From: Ilumatobacteraceae bacterium
GTDB taxonomy: Bacteria > Actinomycetota > Acidimicrobiia > Acidimicrobiales > Ilumatobacteraceae
Length of the DNA stretch: 8,395 nucleotides
Direction of reading: 5' to 3'
Assembly (NCBI GenBank): GCA_016650435.1
Contig: JAENVT010000214.1
Location: 1-8,395 of the forward strand
Position 1 is the stretch's first letter, and every line of letters begins with the position of its first letter. Made by a program: the position numbers and the translations under genes. This document shows positions 1 to 5,525 of this stretch, in pieces. The notes beneath the pieces are model-generated. The model saw only the letters and a program-made list of their open reading frames with translations, was not told the DNA's origin and did not search any database.

Positions 1-161
1 AGGAACTTCTCGCGCTCTTGCAGCCGGGCCATCTCGGCAGCGACCATGCGCAACAGATCGCGCACCTCTGTCTGGTCGTACCCGCGCCGCGACGTCGAAA
101 AGCCCGCCGCGGCGATCGCGTCGGGCGACGACGGATCAGGACGTGAAAACGAAAGTGCCAT
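1..161 (-). CDS. DivIVA-domain protein, N-terminal part (cut by window edge)
   Basis: Only the first 53 codons are present. The gene reads leftward from the ATG at 161-159 and leaves the window still open. After about 20 variable residues comes the signature of the DivIVA N-terminal domain: Phe21, then RRGYD (25-29) and EV (32-33), followed by a helix rich in Leu, Glu and Arg (LLRMVAAEMARLQEREKF) that looks like the start of the coiled coil. Known members (DivIVA, Wag31, SepIVA and many small actinobacterial relatives) bind curved membrane at poles or septa and recruit wall-synthesis proteins. Which subtype this is cannot be told without the rest. It lies 68 bases downstream of the protease gene on the same strand. 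I see no Shine-Dalgarno before the ATG, so translation may be leaderless or coupled to the upstream message. The domain call is firm; the cellular role is inference. Confidence 0.8.
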   Translation of the reverse strand, partial: MALSFSRPDPSSPDAIAAAGFSTSRRGYDQTEVRDLLRMVAAEMARLQEREKF

Positions 162-169
162 TGAGCGCA

Positions 170-175
170 AGCGTA
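170..175 (-). promoter_or_regulatory. Possible -10 box for a near-leaderless DivIVA-domain mRNA
   Basis: On the minus strand the hexamer TACGCT (175 to 170) fits the actinobacterial TANNNT -10 pattern. It ends 8 bases before the ATG, which would put transcription start within a few bases of the start codon and fits the absence of a ribosome binding site. No convincing -35 is seen at normal spacing (TTGCCA at 203-198 is about 22 bases away). A six-base match like this can easily occur by chance. Confidence 0.25.
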
Positions 176-229
176 GGTCGGGTTGCCGCTGAAATCGTGG
201 CAATCCCTTGACGCGGCGCGGTGGGTCGG

Positions 230-1492
230 CTACGGAGTGGAATCAATGGTGGTCGAAGCGGCCACTGGTGGAGGCGGAATCGACTCGCCTCCGATGCGCT
301 GAAGCGCAGCCAAAGCCTCGTCGAGCGTCGCCACCGGAATGATCTCGATGGCGTTGCCAACCACCTTGCGGGCGTTGGCGATGTCGGCCTCACCCTGGCT
401 CGTCGGCACCAGGAAATACTTTGCTCCGGACTGCAAAACCGCCGAAGCCTTCGACGTCAACCCGCCGATTGCCCCGACTTGGGCGTTGATGTCGATCGTC
501 CCGGTGACAGCGATGCGCTTTCCGCCCATCAGATCACCCTTCGACAACTGATCGATCATCGTCAGCGTGAATGCCAACCCTGCAGAAGGGCCACCGATCG
601 ACTCGGTGTCGATGTTGATCTTGACATCGGACGGCAGGCTGATGATCGCGGTGTCGCTGGGGATGAACCCGATGATCGTGCGGCTGGGCTCGTCGGGCGA
701 TGCGATCAATTCGACCTCGCCGCTGCCTGGCTTGCCATCGCGCTCATATTCGATCTGCACCTTGTCGCCAGGCTTGTGCTTGGCCAGCACCGGCCCCAGA
801 TCGTCGACCACCGAGAGCGGCGTGCCGTCGACATTCGACAGCTTGTCGCCAGGATCGAGCAACTTGTCGGACGGCGCGAACTGCACGCAGGTGCGCCCGT
901 CGTCGCTCGCCTTGAGGCACACCAACGTGTCGATGATGACGTCGCCAGGCGTCAGCTTGGCGTCGAACCCCAACCGGTGGAGCGCGACGAACTCCGCTGT
1001 CTCTTTCGCGGTTCGCATGTCTCGCTGACCGCGTGTCGTCTGCTGTTGCGGTGTCTCCGTCGCGTACAGATCGGCATAGCTCTTTGGATCGACTGCACCG
1101 TTGTGCCGCCCGACCCACCACTCCAACATGCTCAGCTCCGGTGTGCGCACGGTGACGAACAGCACTTGGCCGTTGCTGTCGTAGGTCGTCGGTCCCTCGA
1201 TCGACAAACGTGGCTCGACAGGCTGCGCGTCGGCAGGCACCACTGCGAACTGCACCTTCTCAGTCGGACCCTGCTTGGTGCAGACGCCCGCGTCGTCGCG
1301 CTCTATGCAGTCGCGTTTGCGGACGACGAGTGTGCTCGGCAGCACTGCCGTTACGGCAACCGCCCCGACGCCGAGGAACCCGAGGACCGCAAGCGGGATG
1401 GCCCAGAACAGATGACGGCGGCTCAACGACCGAACCTCGGCACGTGGCTCTATTACGATTGGTTCTTGCGTGTCGACCAGGGAACTCACCAT
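230..1492 (-). CDS. Membrane-anchored PDZ domain / Lon-type (S16) serine protease, YlbL-like
   Basis: A 420-residue protein. It has a short basic N-terminus, one membrane anchor at about 28-52, an extracytoplasmic region with two close cysteine pairs (Cys62/Cys71 and Cys192/Cys202), a PDZ-like segment at about 205-265 (DPGDKLSNVDG, then PGDKVQIEYERDGK), and a C-terminal Lon proteolytic domain at about 280-400. The Lon Ser-Lys dyad is visible: Ser303 in GGPSAGL and Lys348 in IGGLTSKAS, at the spacing seen in Lon proteases. No AAA+ ATPase domain is present, as in the YlbL group of secreted or anchored S16 proteins. It should cleave proteins outside the membrane; substrates are unknown. I chose the ATG at 1492, which keeps a short cytoplasmic tail before the anchor. 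An in-frame ATG at 1522 is an alternative, and neither has a clear ribosome binding site. The frame stays open to 1861, but that extension runs antisense through the neighbouring gene and has no domain character. The C-terminus ends in a Pro/Thr/Ser tail. Confidence 0.9.
   Translation of the reverse strand: MVSSLVDTQEPIVIEPRAEVRSLSRRHLFWAIPLAVLGFLGVGAVAVTAVLPSTLVVRKRDCIERDDAGVCTKQGPTEKVQFAVVPADAQPVEPRLSIEGPTTYDSNGQVLFVTVRTPELSMLEWWVGRHNGAVDPKSYADLYATETPQQQTTRGQRDMRTAKETAEFVALHRLGFDAKLTPGDVIIDTLVCLKASDDGRTCVQFAPSDKLLDPGDKLSNVDGTPLSVVDDLGPVLAKHKPGDKVQIEYERDGKPGSGEVELIASPDEPSRTIIGFIPSDTAIISLPSDVKINIDTESIGGPSAGLAFTLTMIDQLSKGDLMGGKRIAVTGTIDINAQVGAIGGLTSKASAVLQSGAKYFLVPTSQGEADIANARKVVGNAIEIIPVATLDEALAALQRIGGESIPPPPVAASTTIDSTP
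1454..1459 (+). promoter_or_regulatory. Possible -10 box for the small membrane protein gene
   Basis: TACGAT matches TANNNT and ends 10 bases before the GTG start at 1470, so the mRNA would have almost no leader. No Shine-Dalgarno precedes the GTG, which fits. No -35 is evident. If real, this promoter lies inside the first codons of the divergent protease gene. The evidence is a single hexamer. Confidence 0.25.
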
Positions 1493-1790
1493 CGCTACTG
1501 CTTGGATTGCCGTCCTTGCCATTGTGGCACTCGTTGCGGCAGGTTGGCGTAAGCCTGCCAGAGCCACGGCCAATCCGGCACGCGCCCTCCGGCCCCGACG
1601 CGCCCGAGTCGGGCTGCCGGTGGTCGAAGTCGCTGCACCGGTGCATCGACGTACGCAGTGGTGGAGAAAGATCTGGGCGCTGGTCGCCGGAAGCACGATG
1701 GCCATGGTGATGGGGGCAATTGCCGCCACCTTGATCGGCTTCGGCGCATCGTGGATCGTGATCACCCTGTCGCACATGCTCAAGAAATGA
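1470..1790 (+). CDS. Small membrane protein with two hydrophobic segments, function unknown
   Basis: A 106-residue protein that I do not recognise as a named family. It opens with a hydrophobic helix (about 8-25, ATAWIAVLAIVALVAAGW). A basic, Arg/Pro/Ala-rich stretch follows (about 27-48), then a short middle region and a longer hydrophobic segment (about 68-100) that ends in HMLKK. The basic middle suggests that the loop is cytoplasmic, with both ends outside or re-entrant; this is inference. The GTG at 1470 is chosen because it directly precedes the first hydrophobic helix. It overlaps the 5' end of the divergent protease gene by 23 bases. Its stop codon overlaps the ATG of the HEAT-repeat gene (ATGA), so the two are probably co-translated and may work together. 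It is judged real because its hydrophobic pattern is coherent and the opposite frame over 1493-1790 is not protein-like. Confidence 0.7.
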   Translation: MSTRELTIATAWIAVLAIVALVAAGWRKPARATANPARALRPRRARVGLPVVEVAAPVHRRTQWWRKIWALVAGSTMAMVMGAIAATLIGFGASWIVITLSHMLKK

Positions 1791-2413
1791 CTGTCCCTAG
1801 ACAGGAGATTGGCCGTCGGCGGGAAATTGGCCGCTGGCGGGAGATTGCGATCGCCGGACACACCGGCGATGTCGACACGGCGCGCGGTGCACTCGCCGAC
1901 GACGACCCGGTTTCTCGGGAGCTCGCGCTCGGCGCGTTGGTTCGTTTGGGCATGCTGACCGATGACGATCTAAGGACGGCGCTTGTTGACGAGGCGCCGT
2001 CGGTGCGACGGCGCGCGGCCATGATGGCCGGACGTCGTCCCAGCGTGTCGCTGCGCGCCCTGCTCGACGACCTGGAGGCAACTGTTGTGGAGGCAGCGGC
2101 GTGGGCATGCGGCGAGCAAGAGTCGGTCGACGACGATGTTCTCTCCGTCCTCATCGATCTCGGCGTTTCTTCGACCGACCCGCTCGTTCGCGAGGCCTGC
2201 ACCGCGGCTCTCGGCGCGATCGGTGATCCGCGAGGGCTGGCAACGATCCTGCACGGCTGTAGCGACAAGCCCGCGGTGCGCCGTCGCGCCGTTCTGGCAC
2301 TGGCACCATTCGATGGTGAAGAGGTCGACGCCGCGCTGCAGGCGGCGTTGACAGACCGCGACTGGCAAGTACGTCAGGCGGCCGAAGACGTGTTGCGCGC
2401 CGCGAACGGCTGA
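1787..2413 (+). CDS. HEAT-repeat protein
   Basis: A 208-residue, probably cytoplasmic protein built almost wholly of paired helices of the HEAT/PBS-lyase type. Repeats can be seen at about 38-55 (DDDPVSRELALGALVRLG), 69-82 (EAPSVRRRAAMMAG), 96-109 (EATVVEAAAWACGE), 130-147 (TDPLVREACTAALGAIGD), 160-174 (KPAVRRRAVLALAPF) and 189-206 (TDRDWQVRQAAEDVLRAA). The recurring D-x-x-V-R-x-x-A-x-x-A-L pattern is the hallmark. Such proteins are scaffolds for protein-protein contacts; no catalytic motif is seen and no partner can be named. The ATG overlaps the stop of the small membrane protein gene, which suggests coupling and perhaps a membrane-docked pair. The first 25 residues contain a short tandem repeat (EIGRRR/EIGRWR/EIAIA) that is not HEAT-like. 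The frame extends upstream to 1658, but that part overlaps the upstream gene and is rejected. Confidence 0.85.
   Translation: MTVPRQEIGRRREIGRWREIAIAGHTGDVDTARGALADDDPVSRELALGALVRLGMLTDDDLRTALVDEAPSVRRRAAMMAGRRPSVSLRALLDDLEATVVEAAAWACGEQESVDDDVLSVLIDLGVSSTDPLVREACTAALGAIGDPRGLATILHGCSDKPAVRRRAVLALAPFDGEEVDAALQAALTDRDWQVRQAAEDVLRAANG
1804..1857 (+). repeat. Tandem 18-bp repeat, about 2.5 copies, inside the HEAT gene 5' end
   Basis: Unit 1 is GGAGATTGGCCGTCGGCG (1804-1821) and unit 2 is GGAAATTGGCCGCTGGCG (1822-1839), which differ at three positions. A decayed third unit starts GGAGATTG at 1840. The reading frame is kept, giving a six-residue repeat at the extreme N-terminus of the HEAT-repeat protein. 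It looks like recent slippage expansion. Confidence 0.7.
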
Positions 2414-2442
2414 AGCCCCGTTCTCACCAAACTCTAGGACGA

Positions 2443-2464
2443 ACTCGATAGGCCCTTAGCGAGT
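2443..2464. other. Short imperfect inverted repeat between the HEAT gene and the transporter operon
   Basis: ACTCG (2443-2447) and CGAGT (2460-2464) can pair, with weaker pairing inside the 12-base loop. No T-run follows, so it does not look like a standard intrinsic terminator. It could be a weak operator ahead of the operon or chance. The 69-base gap it lies in (2414-2482) holds no TANNNT -10 box that I can find on the plus strand. Confidence 0.2.
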
Positions 2465-2471
2465 CATGTTC

Positions 2472-2475
2472 AGGA
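2472..2475 (+). promoter_or_regulatory. Ribosome binding site of the lipoprotein gene
   Basis: AGGA lies 7 bases before the GTG at 2483. It supports that GTG as the start, which in turn gives a complete lipoprotein signal peptide. Confidence 0.5.
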
Positions 2476-2482
2476 TCAGCGG

Positions 2483-3244
2483 GTGAACATTCGGATACAC
2501 CCACGTCAAACGATCGCCCTCCTCGGGATAACGGTCGCACTCATCGCCACTGCGTGTGGCTCGGGCAGCAATGCGTCGGCCCAAGTCGCCTCGCTCGGCT
2601 CGACAACCGGGACGACACCCGACACAACGTCTCCAGTCGATACGCAGGACGCGCTCTTGAAGTACGCGGCATGCATGCGCCAGAACGGCATCGACATGGC
2701 CGACCCGACCTTCGATGCCGACGGCAATCCGACCGGCGGCGGGTTCGGGCCCGGTTCCGGGATCGATCGACAATCAACTGAGTTCCAGACAGCGCAGACG
2801 GCCTGCGGTGACCTGTTGCAGGGCGTGCAGTTCGGCGGACGGGGACGCACCGGGATCGACCGTACGGCCATCCAGAACAGCCTGAACGATTTCACCGCGT
2901 GCCTGCGCGACGACGGGCTCGCCGTCGACGACATCATCTTCGGTCCTCCCGGTGGCGCGAATGGCGGCAACCGTACCGGTACGGGCGGCGCTACCGATGG
3001 CTCGGTCCCAGCTGGAGGTGGCGGCTTCGGTGGACCGCCTCCCGGTGGCAGTACGCCGAACGGTGGCCCAGGCGGAGCCAACGGGCCCGGTGGAGCCGGC
3101 TTTGATCCCACGGCTCGCCTGATCGCGCAGCTCGGTCTCGACGACACTGACCCCAAAGTGATCGCGGCCCTCGCCAAGTGTCAGCCGATCCTCACCGCGG
3201 CGTTCCAGCCGACGACTTCGACCACGACAGCGACAACGCCGTGA
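2483..3244 (+). CDS. Secreted lipoprotein with duplicated ACMR/ACLR cysteine motifs and a Gly-rich loop
   Basis: A 253-residue protein and the first gene of the operon. Residues 1-24 are a signal peptide (basic IRIHPRQ, then a hydrophobic core) ending at a lipobox-like IATAC, so Cys25 should be lipidated and the protein anchored to the outer face of the membrane. A Ser/Thr linker follows to about 54. Two related segments come next: repeat 1, LLKYAACMRQNGIDMADP (59-75) running to TACGDLLQ (106-113), and repeat 2, LNDFTACLRDDGLAVDD (134-150) running to AKCQPIL (231-237). Each has one Cys in the CMR/CLR motif and one near its end (Cys64/Cys108; Cys140/Cys233), which suggests one disulfide per repeat. 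The loop of repeat 2 is expanded by a very Gly/Pro-rich stretch (about 155-207). Proteins with a YxxCMRxxG motif are common among unstudied secreted actinobacterial proteins, often near MacB-type transporters (from memory). A role as substrate-binding or sensory partner is inference. The stop overlaps the next GTG (GTGA). Confidence 0.85.
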   Translation: MNIRIHPRQTIALLGITVALIATACGSGSNASAQVASLGSTTGTTPDTTSPVDTQDALLKYAACMRQNGIDMADPTFDADGNPTGGGFGPGSGIDRQSTEFQTAQTACGDLLQGVQFGGRGRTGIDRTAIQNSLNDFTACLRDDGLAVDDIIFGPPGGANGGNRTGTGGATDGSVPAGGGGFGGPPPGGSTPNGGPGGANGPGGAGFDPTARLIAQLGLDDTDPKVIAALAKCQPILTAAFQPTTSTTTATTP

Positions 3245-4776
3245 GGCGGGCGTCGGCAACGGCGCTCGGTCTGGTGGTTCTGGTCGCGGGCGGCGGTGGC
3301 GGATACCTCATCGGCACACGGCGCTCCGATACAACCACGGTCTCGAGTGCCCCGGTGACACTGAGCACCGCCAAGGTGCAACAACTTGATCTCGTCACCT
3401 ACGACGAGACCACTGCAACACTCGGATTCACCACGTCGGCCACGGTCAGCTCGCCCGTAGCCGGCACGGTGACCAGCATCGTGGCCGGCGGCGACACCGT
3501 CGATGCCGGAACTGTCGTGGCAACAGTCGATGGCGCACCGGTGGTGGCCATGATCGGCGACATCCCCGGTTACCGCGACCTGTCGACGGCATCGAGCGAC
3601 GGCGCCGATATCCGCCAGTTGGAGCTGAATCTCGTCCAACTCGGTTTCGATCCTGACCACAAGATCGTGATCGATGAGAAGTACGACACGGCGACCAAGA
3701 CCGCTGTGACCGCTTGGGAGAACAGCCTCGGTCTCACCGGCGACGGTTCGATCACGAAAGGCGAGCTCGTTTTCATTCCCGGTCGCCTGTTGGTCGACAG
3801 CGTGTCGGCGACGGTGGGCGGCTCGGTCAACGCCGGCTCGGCGCTGGTCGTGGGTCGACAGGCCGAGCGAAAGTACCTCGTCGCCGGTCTCGCCGGAGCA
3901 ACCATCGACAAGCAGACAGCCGCCGGTACAAAGGTCACCACCGGAACCGTCCTCTACTGGAGCAACGGGCTGCCCGTCATCGCGGTCGAAGGCGATGCCA
4001 CTGCAACACCTGTCCTGTCGAGGCCGCTGTCCGACGGCGTCACCGACGGCGCCGACGTGAAGCTGTTCGAACAGGCGTTGAACACACTTGGTTTCAACGC
4101 CGACGCGACGATGACCGTTGACGATCACTTCGACGCCGCCACGGCAACTGCCGCGGCCGCATGGCTGGCGTCACTCGGCGTTACTGCGGACCCGGCCAGC
4201 ATCATCATGCCCGCCGGATCATTCACCGTCGTGCCTGCAGGCCTATCGATCGGCACCGCTCTGGTCCCCGACGGCACTGTGTTGGCGGGCGACAGCGTGG
4301 TGATGTCGTTGACTGCGCCATCGCGACAGGTCACGACGACTGCGCCAATCGGCGACGCCACCTTCGCATTGGGGGCGACCATCGACGTCCAGTTTCCCGA
4401 CAGCACCGTGCAACCGGGCACCGTCGTCAACGTCGGCAACGTTGCCGCCAACACCACCGGCACGCCGGGGGATACGCCGACGGTGCCGATCACGATTGGC
4501 GTCGACAACATTCCGGCGACCGTCGATTCGTTCGTCGAGATTCCAGTCACATTGCGCATCGTCTCGGCCAACGTTCCCAACGCGATCGTCGTGCCCGTCA
4601 GCGCCCTCGTCGCGCTGAAGGAGGGCGGCTACGCAGTGCAGGAGGTGACCGGCTCGAACCCTGACGGCACCAACCAGACCAAGCTCGTCAGCGTCAAGCC
4701 CGGGTTGTTCACCAACGGATTCGTGCAAGTCGAAGGCGATCTCAAAGCCGACATCAACGTCGTCGTGCCGTCATGA
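3241..4776 (+). CDS. MacA/HlyD-like adaptor with two peptidoglycan-binding-like domains
   Basis: A 511-residue membrane-anchored adaptor of an ABC efflux system. It has an N-terminal anchor (about 6-25) with no lipobox. A first half-lipoyl segment (about 68-105, SPVAGTVTSIVAGGDTVDAG then TVDGAPVVA) precedes a peptidoglycan-binding-1-like domain (about 118-180, DGADIRQLELNLVQLGFD, AVTAWENSLGL). The second half-lipoyl segment follows (about 183-205). The same order then recurs: half-lipoyl (222-252), PG-binding-like (267-331, DGADVKLFEQALNTLGF) and half-lipoyl (333-357). The C-terminal part (360-511) is beta-rich and resembles the beta-barrel and membrane-proximal domains of MacA/YknX (IVVPVSALVALKEGGYAVQEV). 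MacA adaptors hold and stimulate the MacB transporter. Here the TolC-docking helical hairpin is absent and the wall-binding-like domain takes its place. The start is the GTG that overlaps the lipoprotein stop; an upstream frame extension to 3178 would overlap it by 67 bases. No Shine-Dalgarno is seen, so translation is probably coupled. Confidence 0.88.
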   Translation: MRRASATALGLVVLVAGGGGGYLIGTRRSDTTTVSSAPVTLSTAKVQQLDLVTYDETTATLGFTTSATVSSPVAGTVTSIVAGGDTVDAGTVVATVDGAPVVAMIGDIPGYRDLSTASSDGADIRQLELNLVQLGFDPDHKIVIDEKYDTATKTAVTAWENSLGLTGDGSITKGELVFIPGRLLVDSVSATVGGSVNAGSALVVGRQAERKYLVAGLAGATIDKQTAAGTKVTTGTVLYWSNGLPVIAVEGDATATPVLSRPLSDGVTDGADVKLFEQALNTLGFNADATMTVDDHFDAATATAAAAWLASLGVTADPASIIMPAGSFTVVPAGLSIGTALVPDGTVLAGDSVVMSLTAPSRQVTTTAPIGDATFALGATIDVQFPDSTVQPGTVVNVGNVAANTTGTPGDTPTVPITIGVDNIPATVDSFVEIPVTLRIVSANVPNAIVVPVSALVALKEGGYAVQEVTGSNPDGTNQTKLVSVKPGLFTNGFVQVEGDLKADINVVVPS

Positions 4777-5525
4777 CGAGTCTGGCCATGAGTAGTTCCC
4801 GCAACGGTTCCGGCACGCCAGGTCTGGCGCTGGAACTGATCAACATCGTCAAGGAGTACGCCGGCGAGCCGCCGGTTCGGGCGCTCGATTCGGTGTCGCT
4901 CGAGGTTCAAGACGGGGAGCTGGCTGCCATCGTCGGGCCGTCGGGCTCGGGTAAATCGACGCTGCTGCACATCATCGGCACGCTCGACCGGCCCACCAGC
5001 GGCATCGTCCGTGTCGCCGGGGTCGACACATCGGAGATGAGCGATCGCCAACTCTCGGGAGTTCGATCGCACCTGATCGGGTTCGTCTTTCAATCGTTCT
5101 TCCTGCTCGAAGGGATGACCGCAATCGACAACGTCGCCAACGGACTGTTGTACCGCGGCAAGTCGCTACTCGACCGACGCGAAGCCGCGGGCGAGGCCCT
5201 GCAACGGGTTGGGTTGGGCCAGCGGCTGACTCACACACCGAGCCAGATGTCGGGTGGCGAGCGTCAGCGTGTTGCAATCGCCAGGGCCATCGTCAACCGC
5301 CCGTCGATCGTCTTGGCCGACGAGCCAACAGGCAACCTCGACTCGCGATCCGGCGGAGCGGTGATGGATCTGCTTCGCGAGCTCCATGCCGAAGGTCGAA
5401 CCATCTTGATCATCACCCACGATCGCGAGCTGGCCGCGTCGCTACCTCGCCGCGTTTCGATGCGAGACGGCTCGATCGAATCGGTCGAGTATGCATCCGA
5501 ACCCGTCGCCGGGTTGCTGCGATGA
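4773..5525 (+). CDS. ABC transporter ATP-binding protein, MacB/LolD/YknY type
   Basis: A 250-residue cytoplasmic ATPase with every motif intact: Walker A GPSGSGKST (55-63), Q-loop Gln107 in FVFQSFFLL, ABC signature SGGERQRVAIARA (160-172), Walker B IVLADEP (179-185), D-loop GNLD (187-190) and switch His216 in IITHD. The Q-loop context and ADEPTGNLD are typical of the MacB/LolD/FtsE-like group, whose members drive mechanotransmission across the membrane rather than classical import. It should pair as a dimer with the permease encoded next. In E. coli MacB the two parts are one chain; here they are separate, as in YknYZ. The ATG overlaps the adaptor stop (ATGA). An in-frame ATG at 4788 is an alternative and would remove five residues. 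Neither has a good ribosome binding site. The first ~17 residues are unstructured-looking. Confidence 0.95.
   Translation: MTSLAMSSSRNGSGTPGLALELINIVKEYAGEPPVRALDSVSLEVQDGELAAIVGPSGSGKSTLLHIIGTLDRPTSGIVRVAGVDTSEMSDRQLSGVRSHLIGFVFQSFFLLEGMTAIDNVANGLLYRGKSLLDRREAAGEALQRVGLGQRLTHTPSQMSGGERQRVAIARAIVNRPSIVLADEPTGNLDSRSGGAVMDLLRELHAEGRTILIITHDRELAASLPRRVSMRDGSIESVEYASEPVAGLLR

Noticed and set aside
221..1552. 443-codon plus-strand open frame across the PDZ-Lon gene
   Set aside because: It is antisense to a gene with a complete Lon Ser-Lys dyad, is very rich in Arg, Asp and His, and has no recognisable domain; a high-GC shadow.
1493..1861. N-terminal extension of the PDZ-Lon protein
   Set aside because: The frame is open, but it runs antisense through the small membrane protein gene, lacks domain character and would put about 150 residues before the membrane anchor.
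2506..3177. 223-codon minus-strand Pro-rich frame opposite the lipoprotein
   Set aside because: The proline runs are the complement of the lipoprotein's glycine codons. The plus frame has a signal peptide, a lipobox and a ribosome binding site.
3178..3240. Extension of the first adaptor to an upstream start
   Set aside because: It would overlap the lipoprotein gene by 67 bases. The GTG at 3241 gives the usual 4-base overlap and a compact signal anchor.
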